This document shows, piece by piece, positions 1 to 11,500 of a stretch of DNA of 64,000 bases. Origin of the DNA: Hirudinaria manillensis (Eukaryota; Annelida; Clitellata; Hirudinida; Hirudinidae); assembly GCA_034509925.1 (NCBI GenBank), contig CM067526.1, forward strand, positions 7,276,501 through 7,340,500, in the 5' to 3' direction. The notes under the pieces are model-generated. The model did not search any database and was not told the DNA's origin. It was given only the letters and a program-made list of their open reading frames with translations. Position numbers and translations under genes: made by a program. How positions within the stretch are numbered: position 1 is the stretch's first letter; the number at the start of each line of letters is the position of its first letter.

Positions 1-2213
1 TTGTCTAAATCTTTCAGGAGATTGTCCATTAATGGTTTAGACATAGTATCCCTTTTGATATGCTTATTTCCACTTCCATCTAATGTTAATATGCGTTCCA
101 CGTTCCTGCAAAGTGCGATAGGTGTTCCTGCTTTGATCTGTTGTTCCTGGTCAGATAGATTCATTACCCTCAGTGGAACTCTGCCGGTGTTCAGCTTGAC
201 TAGTGCTCGTCCTATTAGTAGTCCTTGGCCAATGCCCGATTGATCTTCGACTGCTCCTATACCAAATTTTGTATAGTCGCCTTCTAGCCCGCCCCAAATT
301 AAGCTTTCCGACTGTGCCGGGATGGTCTCGTTTTGTAATACTTTTACAAACGTGTCTTTGACTTCTGTACCTCCGTAGTGTAGAGGAATCTCCATTGCTC
401 CTTGTTGAAGGGTGCCGCCCTTCATGTCAATGGAAATTCCATAGCGTCGCATGAAATCCAATCCCAGTATACATTCGTCTGTTATATTGGCTATCATAAA
501 TTCCTGTTCGAATGACTTGCCTCCTAAATCCACTGTAATAGTTGTGGTTCCTTGAACTGGCACTAATTCTCCGGTGGCTGTTTTTAGCTTGTAGTTGTTG
601 GTCGTTACTTTACTGTTTCTTGCCAACTTTGGTTGGACAATAGAAGTAGATGCCCCTGTGTCTATTACAAGATTATATTCTTTCCCTCCAATTTTCCCTT
701 TAACCTCTAGTGATGATCCTTTTCCTAATGCTGTAACGTGAAAGACGAGTGGGGCATTTCGAGTTTGCTGAAACGATCTTTGCCCCTTAAAATTAGTAGC
801 TTCAGGTTTTTCTGATTTATAGGGCTCTCTCCAGTACTGCGGATTTTTGGAGAAGGTCGTTCTACATTCTCGGGCTAAATGGCCAGGCTTGTTGCACCTG
901 AAGCACCTTGGTCTTCTATCTACTACCTGGAATCTTAAGTTTCTTTGGGGCTTGCTGAGGTCATTGATTTGTCGAGCTATTTTTGTAATCATCTCTCTGT
1001 CTTTGTCATTATCTTTATCTTTCTCCTTGCCTCTGTCTTCCTGAGCTTCAATTTTCTTTACATTCAAGCTTTTTTGGATTGAGGCTCTTGCCGCTTCCAT
1101 GGAGATTGCAAACGCCAATGCTTCATGGCTGGCCTTTATTCCATGAATTTTTAGTGCCATTTTGGTTTCCGCATCCCTTATCCCATCAACGAAGGCGTCA
1201 GTTATAATGTTTTCAATGAAATCCGTTGACTGTCTTGGATGGGCTAAGTATGCGAGCCTTCTGACGTCAGCTTCTAATTCTTGGAGTGATTCGCCCTGTT
1301 TTTGCGTACGGTTTTTTAATTCGTTTTTATGTACTTCCAGCATGTGGCCATTCCCAAATCTTCTTTCCATTGCTTCTGCTATTTCTGAATAGGCTTTACA
1401 GTGGAGCATTGTTTGCAAAAGCTCGGCTGCCCTTCCTCGCAGTACCATTATCAGTTCTGTTGCTTTTTCCTCCTCGGTCCACTTGTTACGTTCAGCGGCA
1501 GTTTCAAACTGATGTCTGAACACTGCCCATGGCCCTTGTCCGTCGAATAATGGTGGTCTTGTCGTTTTCTCTCTTCCATATGTCTCTGTTTTCGATTCAT
1601 TGTATTTTTTAAACTTCTCTATTTCCCTCCTCTGCTCTTCTTTTAGTGCATCTAATTCTGCTTTAACCTTTCTCAGGTCGGCCATCTCCTTGGATGATCT
1701 GAGGTTGGCTACGTCCGTTTTTACCTCTTCCATGGATGTCTGGAATTTGGCTGCATCAGTTCTTACCTCTTCCCGCAGAACATCCATGGATGTCTGGAAT
1801 TTGGCTACGTCTGTCTTTACCTGCTCCCGTAAGACATCCATGGCTACCTGGAAGTTGGCTATATCGGATTTCATATCCGACCGCAAATCATCAATGTCGC
1901 ATTTCATATCTGACCGCAAAGTGCCCATGCCGCAAATCATATCTGACCGCAAAACATTATTGTCGCATTTCATATCTGACCGCAAAGCATCCAGGGCATT
2001 ATTGTTGGCCTCTATAGCAGTCTGAAGGGCTTCCCATTGTTTTTCTTTTTGAACCCCAAATTCATACTCCAACGGATCGTGATTATTTTCCAAAAGCCAT
2101 TCCTCGAGCCGTCCTTGCAGTTCGGCTTTTAGGCCAGTTGCATCCAGGCCTCGATTCCTTAGTTCTCGTCTCAAATCGGGAACGCGCAAATCGTCCAGTA
2201 TTTTAGGTCCCAT
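1..2213 (-). CDS. Gag-Pol, SAP-domain Ty3/gypsy-like element, copy A (partial)
   Basis: This is a retrotransposon polyprotein starting at the ATG at 2213 and running off the left edge. It aligns to copy B with a constant offset of 2887 bases from 1 to about 1600, so there are no indels there. It then carries 87 extra bases (29 codons, in frame) in the coiled-coil part. I followed the frame through the most divergent stretches and met no stop. Visible parts are an N-terminal SAP-like helix-extension-helix ([16 protein letters not shown]), a long coiled coil with RSDM repeats, the Gag core, a CCHC knuckle coded near 870-910 and an aspartic protease coded near 640-670. The family makes Gag particles and processes them with the protease. 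RT, RNase H and integrase would lie outside the window. Its 5' LTR and primer site sit immediately upstream on the minus strand. Confidence 0.85.
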   Translation of the reverse strand, partial: MGPKILDDLRVPDLRRELRNRGLDATGLKAELQGRLEEWLLENNHDPLEYEFGVQKEKQWEALQTAIEANNNALDALRSDMKCDNNVLRSDMICGMGTLRSDMKCDIDDLRSDMKSDIANFQVAMDVLREQVKTDVAKFQTSMDVLREEVRTDAAKFQTSMEEVKTDVANLRSSKEMADLRKVKAELDALKEEQRREIEKFKKYNESKTETYGREKTTRPPLFDGQGPWAVFRHQFETAAERNKWTEEEKATELIMVLRGRAAELLQTMLHCKAYSEIAEAMERRFGNGHMLEVHKNELKNRTQKQGESLQELEADVRRLAYLAHPRQSTDFIENIITDAFVDGIRDAETKMALKIHGIKASHEALAFAISMEAARASIQKSLNVKKIEAQEDRGKEKDKDNDKDREMITKIARQINDLSKPQRNLRFQVVDRRPRCFRCNKPGHLARECRTTFSKNPQYWREPYKSEKPEATNFKGQRSFQQTRNAPLVFHVTALGKGSSLEVKGKIGGKEYNLVIDTGASTSIVQPKLARNSKVTTNNYKLKTATGELVPVQGTTTITVDLGGKSFEQEFMIANITDECILGLDFMRRYGISIDMKGGTLQQGAMEIPLHYGGTEVKDTFVKVLQNETIPAQSESLIWGGLEGDYTKFGIGAVEDQSGIGQGLLIGRALVKLNTGRVPLRVMNLSDQEQQIKAGTPIALCRNVERILTLDGSGNKHIKRDTMSKPLMDNLLKDLD

Positions 2214-2284
2214 TTCTGTTCGTTTAAAACTCTGTCTCGCTGTCTTTTACCTCTAGTGAATCGATATCCCTTTTACGACGTTAA

Positions 2285-2302
2285 ATCCCACTCCTGACAC
2301 CA
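2285..2302 (-). other. Primer-binding site of element A
   Basis: One base after the LTR, read on the minus strand, comes TGGTGTCAGGAGTGGGAT. It begins TGG, as expected for the complement of a tRNA 3' CCA end. The same 18 bases occur at the matching place in elements B and C. A tRNA-Leu-type primer is my inference from the sequence and is not proven. Confidence 0.75.
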
Positions 2303-2303
2303 A

Positions 2304-2524
2304 TGTTGTAACCCGGGGTCTGATGAATTAATTAACGTAAGGATATCTTTATTGGATTTAACTAATGGCAAATACGGCTGGACGATTTGGTCGATTGCTT
2401 GTCCCGACGGAACTGCCTAATGACTCGAATCGCTAGATACGACTTCGAAATAAAAGATTCTGAATATTAACTAAACTTAATTAATTAATTATTTAATTAA
2501 TTAATTAATGTCAGGGATCCAACA
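2304..2524 (-). repeat. 221-bp LTR (5' LTR of element A)
   Basis: The LTR has TG/CA ends (TGTTGGATCC at the 5' end, GGGTTACAACA at the 3' end on the minus strand). It is the same length as the LTR at 5093-5313 and differs from it at about four positions by eye. The next bases on its 5' side read ATAC on the minus strand and belong to the RT coding sequence of element B. I therefore read it as the 5' LTR of an element inserted into B. The alternative is a 3' LTR joined to an internally deleted B. Confidence 0.85.
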
Positions 2525-5013
2525 GTATCATCGATTCTAGGTAAGGGGTAGCTGTCCTTAAGTGTCATTTCGTTCAGCTTTCTATAGTCGACACAAAAAC
2601 GAAGTGATCCATCTTTCTTTTTAACGAGTACCACTGGTGAGCTCCAGGGGCTATTTGACGGTTCAATAACCCCTTGGTCTTGCATTTCTTTTATCATTTC
2701 CTTGGCGTTTGCTCTTGTAGCTAACGGAAGTGGACGGGGGTTTTGTCGAATGGGTTTAGCACCGGCCGTATTTATTTGATGTTGCACGAGGTTAGTCCTA
2801 CCCAAAGGGCTGTCTTGTTCAGCCATTATATCCTGAAATTCGATAAGCAGCTTTTCCGCTTGTTGATAATCTTCTTTTTGTAGGGTTTTGTTTAAATCTT
2901 TCAGGAGATTGTCCACCAATGGTTTAGGCATGGCATCCCTTTTTATATGCTTATTTCCACTTCCATCTAATGTTAATATGTGTTCTAGGTTCCTGCAAAG
3001 TGCGATAGGTGTTCCTGCTTTGATCTGTTGTTCCTGGTCAGATAGATTCATTACCCTCAGTGGAACTCTGCCGGTGTTTAGCTTGACTAGTGCTCGTCCT
3101 ATTAGTAGTCCTTGGCCAATGCCCAATTGATCTTCGACTGCTCCTATACCAAATTTTGTGTGGTCGCCCTCTAGCCCGCCCCAAATTAAACTTTCCGACT
3201 GTGCTGGGATGGTCTCGTCCTGCAATACTTTTACAAATGTGTCTTTAATTTCTGTACCTCCGTAATTTAAAGGAATCTCCATCGTTCCTTGTTGAAGGGT
3301 ACCGCCCTTCATGTCAATGGAAATTCCATAGCGTCGCATGAAATCCAATCCCAGTATACATTCATCTGTTATATTGGCTATCATAAATTCCTGTTCGAAT
3401 GACTTGCCTCCTAAATCCACTGTAATAGTTGTGGTTCCTTGAACTGGCACTAATTCTCCGGTGGCTGTTTTTAGCTTGTAGTTGTTGGTCGTTACTTTAC
3501 TGTTTCCTGCCAACTTCGGTTGGACAATAGATGTAGATGCCCCTGTGTCTATTACAAGATTATATTCCTTCCCTCCAATTTTTCCTTTAACCTCTAGTGA
3601 TGATCCTTTTCCCAATGCCGTAACGTGAAAGACGAGTGGGGCATTTCGAGTTTGCTGAAACGATCTTTGCCCCTTAAAATCAGAAGCTTCAGGTTTTTCT
3701 GATTTATAGGGCTCTCTCCAGTACTGCTGTTTTTTGGAGAAGGTCGTTCTACATTCTCGGGCTAAATGGCCTGGCTTGTTACACCTGAAGCACCTTGGTC
3801 TTCTATCTATTTCCTGGAATCTTAAGTTTCTTGGGGGCTTGCTGAAGTCATTGATTTGTCGGGCTATTTTTTTAATCATATCTCTGTCTTTGTCATTATC
3901 TTTATCTTTCTCCTTGCCTCTGTTTTCCTGAGCTTCAATTTTCTTTACATTCAAGCTTTTTTGGATTGAGGCTCTTGCCGCTTCTATGGAGATTGCAAAC
4001 GCCAATGCTTCATGGCTGGCCTTTATTCCATGAATTTTTGGTGCCATTTTGGTTTCCGCATCCCTTATCCCATCAACGAAGGCGTCAGTTACAATGTTTT
4101 CAATGAAATCTGTTGACTGTCCTGGATGGGCTAAGTATGCGAGCCTTCTGACATCAGCCTCTAATTCTTGGAGTGATTTGCCCTGTTTTTGCGTACGGTT
4201 TTTTAATTCGTTTTTATGTACTTCCAGCATGTGGCCATTCCCAAATCTTCTTTCCATTGCTTCTGCTATCTCCGAATAAGCTTTACAGTGCAGCATTGTT
4301 TGCAAAAGCTCGGCTGCCTTTCCTCGCAGTATCATTATCAGCTCTGTTGCTTTTTCCTCTTCGGTCCACTTGTTACGTTCAGCGGCAATTTCAAACTGAT
4401 GTCTGAACACAGCCCATGGCCCTTGTCCGTCGAATAATGGTGGTCTTGTCGTTTTCTCTCTTCCATATGTCTCTGTTTTCGATTCATTGTATTTTTTAAA
4501 TTTCTCTCTTTCTTTTCTCTGTTCTTCTTTTAGTCCATCTATTTCTGCTCTGACCTGTTTTCTTAAGTCGGCCATCTCCTGTTCCGTGTGTGATATGAGG
4601 TTGGCTACGTCAGTTTTTACCTCTTCCCGTAGGACATCCATGGTTACCTGGAAGTTGGCTATATCGGATTTCACATCTGACCGCAAAATATCATTGTTGG
4701 ATTGCATATCCGACCGCAGAGTATCAATGCTGCAAATCATATCTGACCGTAAAACATTATTGTCGGATTTCATATCTGACCGCAAAGCATCCAGGGCATT
4801 ATTGTTGGCTTCTATAGCAGTCTGAAGGGCTTCCCATTGTTTTTCTTTTTGAACCCCAAATTCATACTCCGACGGATCGTGATTATTTTCCAAAAGCCAT
4901 TCCTCGAGCCGTCCTTGTAGTTCGGCTTTTAGGCCAGTTGCATCCAGGCCTCGATTCCTTAGTTCTCGTCTCAAATCGGGAACGCGCAAATCTTCCAGTA
5001 TCTTAGGTCCCAT
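2497..5013 (-). CDS. Gag-Pol, SAP-domain Ty3/gypsy-like element, copy B (RT interrupted)
   Basis: An 838-codon open frame in retrotransposon order. Residues 5-40 are a SAP-like motif of the kind that binds DNA in chromatin proteins. Residues 75-175 form a coiled coil with 11-residue repeats headed by RSD. Residues 190-350 are the Gag capsid-like core. Residues 408-421 are a CCHC zinc knuckle ([14 protein letters not shown]). The aspartic protease follows, with DTGAST at 489-494 and ILGLDF at 553-558. The start of a Ty3/gypsy RT is at about 775-829 ([20 protein letters not shown], then YPLPRIDDT). The last nine or so codons are read into the LTR at 2524, so the RT stops just after its first motif. 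RT palm, RNase H and integrase are absent here. The element lies antisense in an intron of the HIP1-like gene. Confidence 0.9.
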   Translation of the reverse strand: MGPKILEDLRVPDLRRELRNRGLDATGLKAELQGRLEEWLLENNHDPSEYEFGVQKEKQWEALQTAIEANNNALDALRSDMKSDNNVLRSDMICSIDTLRSDMQSNNDILRSDVKSDIANFQVTMDVLREEVKTDVANLISHTEQEMADLRKQVRAEIDGLKEEQRKEREKFKKYNESKTETYGREKTTRPPLFDGQGPWAVFRHQFEIAAERNKWTEEEKATELIMILRGKAAELLQTMLHCKAYSEIAEAMERRFGNGHMLEVHKNELKNRTQKQGKSLQELEADVRRLAYLAHPGQSTDFIENIVTDAFVDGIRDAETKMAPKIHGIKASHEALAFAISIEAARASIQKSLNVKKIEAQENRGKEKDKDNDKDRDMIKKIARQINDFSKPPRNLRFQEIDRRPRCFRCNKPGHLARECRTTFSKKQQYWREPYKSEKPEASDFKGQRSFQQTRNAPLVFHVTALGKGSSLEVKGKIGGKEYNLVIDTGASTSIVQPKLAGNSKVTTNNYKLKTATGELVPVQGTTTITVDLGGKSFEQEFMIANITDECILGLDFMRRYGISIDMKGGTLQQGTMEIPLNYGGTEIKDTFVKVLQDETIPAQSESLIWGGLEGDHTKFGIGAVEDQLGIGQGLLIGRALVKLNTGRVPLRVMNLSDQEQQIKAGTPIALCRNLEHILTLDGSGNKHIKRDAMPKPLVDNLLKDLNKTLQKEDYQQAEKLLIEFQDIMAEQDSPLGRTNLVQHQINTAGAKPIRQNPRPLPLATRANAKEMIKEMQDQGVIEPSNSPWSSPVVLVKKKDGSLRFCVDYRKLNEMTLKDSYPLPRIDDTVGSLTLIN

Positions 5014-5073
5014 TTCTGTCGTTAAACTCGCTGTCTTTACCTTTAGTGAATCGATATCCCTTTACGACGTTAA

Positions 5074-5091
5074 ATCCCACTCCTGACACCA
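5074..5091 (-). other. Primer-binding site of element B
   Basis: The minus strand reads TGGTGTCAGGAGTGGGAT, one base after the LTR end. It is identical to the sites of elements A and C, consistent with one tRNA primer for the whole lineage. Confidence 0.75.
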
Positions 5092-5092
5092 A

Positions 5093-5313
5093 TGTTGTAA
5101 CCCGGGGTCTGATGAATTAATTAACGTAAGGATATCTTTATTGGATTTAACTAATGGCAAATACGGCTGGACGATTTGGTCGATTGCTTGTCCCGACGGA
5201 ACTGCCTAATGACCCGAATCGCTAGATACGACTTTGCAATAAAAGATTCTGAATATTAACTAAACTTAATTAATTAATTATTTAATTAATTAATTAATCT
5301 CAGGGATCCAACA
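5093..5313 (-). repeat. 221-bp LTR (5' LTR of element B)
   Basis: It runs from TGTTGGATCC to TTACAACA on the minus strand and is rich in TTAATTAA in its first quarter. The outer flank is host intron sequence starting ATAT on the plus strand. It is followed by the primer site and the gag start about 80 bases on. Confidence 0.88.
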
Positions 5314-5431
5314 ATATGCTTCAAGATCAGTTTTTATTCCTCAATACATAAAAAATAGGGCTAACCTTAAATCTGTTGTTGTGTTGATGGCCAATTTCAT
5401 ATTTTATCTTTAATGAATCAAATTTTTTCAG

Positions 5432-5500
5432 AATTCAGAGTCTACTAAAAAATTATCTGCTCTAAAAAAAGAAAATGAAATGTTGGAGGGCAAGTATAAG
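5432..5500 (+). CDS. HIP1: HIP1-like exon 1 of window (coiled coil)
   Basis: The acceptor TTTTTTCAG ends at 5431 and the donor is GTTAGA. The 23 codons are phase 0 at both ends and encode a charged helix (ESTKKLSALKKENEMLEGKY). It sits between LTR elements B and C. Confidence 0.8.
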
Positions 5501-8500
5501 GTTAGACTTTCTTAATACTGTAATAACCCGGGGTCCTCAAACTAATTATAGAAGGTCAGGTTTATTGAAAGTTGTCAGATGGCTTGGAAGATGCACGATG
5601 CTTCAAATGTCTAAGTCTTGAAATCTGCTGTTCTCTAATTCTCGCTCTACTTTCCGATACAAATCCATTTGTCGAGGTGCATAACCAAAGAGTCTGAATA
5701 GCAACAATTAATTAATTCTCAAATTATATTGCCACTAAATTTAATTAATTATTAAATTAATTAATCGGCAATATAATTTTAATTATTATTCAATTTATTG
5801 GATCTAGGGATCCAACATTGCCCCCTCCTTAAATCTGTTCGTCCCGAACAGACATCTATTCCCATTTTCATTTTTACTCTAGGAATAGGATCCGATCTTC
5901 CAACAATCTCATGGCTGCAAATCCCAGATCCATTTGCTTTGTCATCTTCTGGGATTTCTGTTTCCCCCCTTTTACTTCTGCGTCCCGCAAGTTTCAGCCG
6001 CGGAACATCGCCATTTCTATGCACACTCTCCTGCTCCACGATGTCGCCAGATCCCAGACTCTCCTCAGGATCACCTGCTCCATTTTCCTTGCTAGGCACT
6101 CTCCCGAAATCCCGAGCACTTCCTTCTGTTATTTCCAATGGAGCCGAAACATCCGCTGGTAAATCCATGGGCTGTTCTGTAGACTCTACTTGTTCCACCA
6201 TCAAATCCGTGCGCTCCACCGGCAACTCCACGTGACTCATCAGTAACTCCTCGGGCTGCACCAACAACTCCATATGATCCACCGGCAATCCCACAGGCTC
6301 CTCCGAAAGTTCTACTTGCTCCACTAAAACCTCCGTGAGCTCTCTGGGCCCTGCTGACGACTCGACCTGATCTGGTAACTCTATGGGCTCCAACGTCGAG
6401 TTCTCTAAGTCTGCCATCAAGCACAGAGTTTCTGGAGACATGCACGCACTGTGGTTGGATGTGCCTTCTAATGACTCCATCCCAATGCTGACAGAAACGG
6501 TACTTGGAACATCAGAACTCTTCTCAGTAGAGTTTCCACCAGAAACCAAAGAGGCATCCTGACGCGGAATCGCTGTGTTTTCCAAATCGCCCCTAATAGT
6601 CCTCCTAGAGTTCTCTGCAAACTTTCTCCGCCACTTACTATATTCGGACTCGAATTCAAAAGAACCAACAGGACTCTTCTCGGTAGAGTTTTCACCCGAA
6701 ACCAGCGAGACATCCTGACATGGAATCGCTGTGTTTTTCAAATCTAATACTCCTCCTCAACTCATCTACGGACTTTTTCATAAAATCAAGAAATTCATCC
6801 ATTTTTTTATGGGATGGATTCTCGAATTCGTATTCCTCTGGGTCATGGCCATTCTCTGTCAGCCATGTCCCAAGTCGCTCTCGTATCTCAGCTTTCGTGC
6901 CTTTCCAATCCAGGCCACGATCTCTCAATTCTTGTCTCAATCGAGGCACGTACAATTCATCCAAGTACTTCGGCATCCTTCACTTTTCAATTAAACAAGC
7001 TTCTACCTTAGTTACTTTTGGACACCATTTAACTCTAAATCCCACTCCTGACACCAATGTAATAACCCGGGGTCCTCAAACTAATTATAGAAGGTCAGGT
7101 TTATTGAAAGTTGTCAGATGGCTTGGAAGATGCACGATGCTTCAAATGTCTAAGTCTTGAAATCTGCTGTTCTCTAATTCTCGCTCTACTTTCCGATACA
7201 AATCCATTTGTCGAGGTGCATAACCAAAGAGTCTGAATAGCAACAATTAATTAATTCTCAAATTATATTGCCACTAAATTTAATTAATTATTAAATTAAT
7301 TAATCGGCAATATAATTTTAATTATTATTCAATTTATTGGATCTAGGGATCCAACAATACATTAGTTTTTATGACTAAAGACTGAATTCATGTTATTTCA
7401 GAACATCTCACAAGAATTGGAAGAGTTTAAGTCAGAAAAATGCAAAGCAAACAATGAATTAATGGAATACAAAAATTCTCTTGGAGAGCTTTCCTTTGCT
7501 ATCAAATTAAATAATTCCTTGGAAAATGATAAAAAGGTTGAAATAAATGATAAAACGATAAATTACCTAGTTTTTGGAGGCCAAATTGTTTGTTTTAAAA
7601 TTTCAGGGATTAGAAAACAAAGTAAAAGTTTTGGAAGAAGAAGTTAGAAATGAAAGAAATAATGTTGAAAAACTATTGGCAGAAATAGGTGGAATTCGGG
7701 AGCATCTTGAAACAGCCATTAGTGATAGGCACAAATATCAGGAAAAATTGGTTGAATCTGAACACCTTAGAAGTGTGTTGGTAACAAAACTAAATGATGC
7801 ATTAGCAAAAACTATTACATCAAGTGAAGATCTCAACAAGTTTGAAATATTTTTGTTTTTATTAAAAATTTTCTTATTTAATTGGAGTGGCATTGAGATG
7901 AAGAAATTGTGTTGATACAATGAATGTAAAAAGGTCACAAATCCCTTAATTTTAGAGTAATTACTTAAGTATTGGGTTGATCAGTATCAATTTTTGTAAA
8001 TTACAATTTTACATGCTTGTGCCAAATTTCTTTTCAATTTTATAAAAGATGCCTGCAATTAATTAATATGTTCTACTTGGGCGACATAAAAAAGGTTACA
8101 AAAGCTTTGCATTTTTGTTGATAAATCTGTTAGGGAACTTTTACAAGCTTTATCAAAGGAACAACATAATATCTAATCAAGAATGCATAATTAGTATTTC
8201 TTTTCAATACAGTGGTCATCATACTAAAAGTATGCATGTTTAAGCAGACCATGTTTTTTGGCAAATCTTTCGTAAATATTAATTTTATATTACGAAATTT
8301 GGATACAGAATTTAAATACTATTATGAAATCTTATTATAAAGTTATAAACGAATTTATTGAACGTTTTGGCCAGACATGCACATTAGCATGCCAAAATGT
8401 TCGTCATATCTTTAAGAGGGTTATCATAAATTTGCATAATTAATTATTTGTTGATGGTCTATTGGGTGAAATAATTATTATTTTATTAGATATGTGTAAG

Positions 8501-11500
8501 AACATTAATTAGAACAATTTAAAAGTTTTATTTGAGTTCTAAAAACATGGAAAAGAAAGCACGACTGTATGAGCATGAAAGAGGTCAGATTATGGGGTTA
8601 AAAAAGTAAATTATTCAATTCCCAATAGTTCCAAAGGGCTACAACACTTTGAAATTGAAGTAGGAAATTTCTTGAGAACTCCAGATGAATATGATATGAA
8701 AAGTCTTGGTGGAATTCCCCCAAAACCATCGAAGAAGGATTGATGAATTCTCATTCCAGGGGACTCAGAGGAAAATTTCAGGGGAAGTTAATTCATTATT
8801 AAATTTGTAAGTCAGCAAATCTAAACTGTTAAGGTGTATGAAGGAGAGCAAAATATTAAAATATGAGCGACGTCAAAAAATCCTACCTCTCAAGATAAGT
8901 TACAAACTGCATTGCCTGGAATGGGCAAAAGATGTGGCTGATTATGGGGATGAATGGAGGTCATAATTTTTTTCAAATGAAGTAAATGTTTAACTTTGAT
9001 GGTCCTGATGGGTGGCAGTATTATTGGCATGATTTAGAAATAAAGAGGTTTATTGTGCAGGAATATTGTAGGTGCTTCAGTGATGTTCTCGGGGGGAGGA
9101 TTTTCAGCTTAGTCATATGGAATTATCCTTTATTTATGGAAAACTGGTCTAAGTATTGTATCAAGACCAGTTCCAGTTTTCTCATTCCATTTGCTAAAGG
9201 TTCCCATAAAAATGACTTTGTTTTCCAGCAGGACTATTGTCCTCATTCACAAAGGAAGCAATGTCATTTTTCCAGGAAAAAAAAGGTGAATGCTATGAAA
9301 TGATCAGTGTGTCCTCCTGATTTAAATGCTGTAGAAAATGTTTGGTAGACTCTGACAATGGAAAACAATGTTCAACAAATATTGGAGTTAAAAGAGGAGA
9401 TAATTGAATGCTGGAAAACCCTTGTAAATAAATAAAAATAGTGGCATCAATAGAATCAAGATGCGTTGAAATAATAGAAAAGAATAGACAATGCACATCA
9501 TATCAACACTATTTTTTATAAAAGTAATAAAATCTTTAGAGCACTTATTATCATTATTTCGTTTCAGGCAACTTAAAGATATGACAAATAATTACTTAAC
9601 AAAAAATGGACTTTAGAACTTATGTCCAAAAGTTATTGTCCAAATGTAGAATACATTAATTGCAATGTTTGTATTAAATAACATATCCGAATTTTGGTTT
9701 TGTAAAATAATTTTGTCAAACATTATTGCGAAAAATCATCTCCCACTTAAAGATATGACATGCTGTATTTTAAATCATGTCATTTTAACATGGGTAGACG
9801 CACTGGATTGTCAGTCGAAGAGAAAGGAAAAATTCTTGCCCTTAAAACAGAAAATGTTTTCCTTAGATTGCTGAGCAATTACATAAATGCGTTTTAGTTG
9901 CTTCTAGAATTTTTACAAGATCCAGAAAGCTATGGAACAAGACGTGTCAATGGGAGACATAAAAACTCATGCCAAATTGAAATGAAAGTTCTATAAAGCC
10001 TTTAAAGAAATCTCTTGACAAATCAATCTTGAAATTAAATATCTTTGGAAAGACAATCTGCAATTATTTCAACAAAATAAAAAATCCAAATATAAGTGAT
10101 CTTTGAAAGTTTTGCCCCTCAAAGAATGTTACAGGATGCAAAGAGTGTGGTTAACTTTAAATTGAGTTGGAACAAAATAATTTATTTTCTGATGAGAAAA
10201 ATTTGGTTGGATGGATCAGATGGCTGCTAGTGTTATTATTATAATTTAAACCTTGATAAGAAAACCTATTTTGGCCCTGGATTGCAAGGGTAAAAGCTCT
10301 CTTGTGGTTTGTGGAAAAATTTCATCAAAAGGACAACTTATGCCTATAAATTCTTAGGGAAGACAAAAATTGCATAATTACTTTGAAACATTGGATAGAT
10401 TTATGCCACTCTTTGTTGATAACAGTTATGGTAATAACTTTGTGTTCCAACAAGATAAGGCCTCAATACAGTACCTGTGAAAAGGTTGTGGCAGGGGCTA
10501 AATTTTTTACATCTTGTCTAGTTATCTGGTAAAAATGGCATGAATTTGTCTAAAGTCTCAATTATTTTATGCCTCTATTCTTACTCAACAAAATTTCAAT
10601 ATGTTTATGAAGTAAAATTTGAATATGAATGAAATTTCATGATGTTGTCCAGAGGAGTTTCAAAGGTTAAGGATATTGTCTCTTCCTACGCAGGGAAATA
10701 ACATTGAGAACAACTTGACTCCACTATAATGAGATTTTTTGTGTAAAGGGCAATGTTAAATATTTGATATAGAAGTTTGTTAGTTAGGCTTATTATAAAT
10801 GAGTGCCAGAAGACATCTTAGTAAAATGCAGAAAGGACAGATGAAGGTATTAAATGGACGAAATCTGTTGTTTTCTGAAATTTCAAAAATGCTTGAACAT
10901 GATGTTGTCAGATGATAAAGGATCAAGATAGATATGGAATCAGAAAAACCTTGAAAACTAGGTCAGGTCAGCATCAGGAAGCTATTCTTCATGAAGCTTC
11001 CAAGAGAGAATGTTCTTCAATGGGACCTAAAAAAAAGTTTAAATTGGATTTAAGCCAGTCTACTATATGTAGGTACATTCAGAGAAGCAGATTTTTAAAC
11101 TTTAGAAAGTGCCAGCAAAAGCCTTTCTTGACAGAATATTGCAAAATGATTCGATTGAACTGGGCCAGGAAAATGATGAGTTTGGATGTGAATTTGAGCA
11201 TTGTAATTTTTTAAATGAAAAACAGTTTAATTTCGATGAACCAGATGGTCCATACATTAGTTATGTTGTCAGTTCTCCAAAATCATTTTTAAAAAGACAT
11301 TTTGGAAGTGCATCTGTCATTGTCTCAGTTTCAATTTCTTCTCTTCATCAATTTCATCAGATATGGTGGTCGTAAAGGAGAAATAGAATTCCTCAAAATG
11401 TCTTTAAACTAAAACTACTTAAAACTTTAATACCACATCTTTTAACAAGATACTGGCTATAGAGCCATACCCCAATACCAAAAAAATGTATTTTTCCAGA

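Larger units (their letters stand above)
5518..7360 (-). mobile_element. Element C: compact non-autonomous SAP-Gag LTR retrotransposon
   Basis: The element occupies 5519-7356 and is flanked on both sides by ATAC (5515-5518 and 7357-7360), a 4-bp target-site duplication. Two 299-bp LTRs enclose a 1.24-kb interior. The interior holds the same primer site as A and B, the start of a SAP-type Gag, an acidic repetitive frame and a polypurine tract next to the 3' LTR. There is no knuckle, protease, RT, RNase H or integrase. I see no difference between the two LTRs, so insertion is very recent or gene conversion has occurred. It would need enzymes from a relative such as A or B. It lies antisense in the HIP1 intron between 5500 and 7402. 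Confidence 0.92.

Noticed and set aside
1..243. Plus-strand frames within 1-5000, such as 1-243, 847-1044 and 4049-4279
   Set aside because: They are antisense shadows of the minus-strand Gag-Pol frames and recur at the same 2887-base offset in both copies.
2497..5313. Element B as a simple internally deleted LTR-gag-LTR element
   Set aside because: No polypurine tract precedes the LTR at 2524, while an RTAY target tetranucleotide does; nesting of A in B fits better, although deletion is not excluded.
5798..6235. Plus-strand 145-codon frame in element C
   Set aside because: It mirrors the minus-strand acidic repeat frame and has no family features; the primer site, polypurine tract and Gag all put coding on the minus strand.
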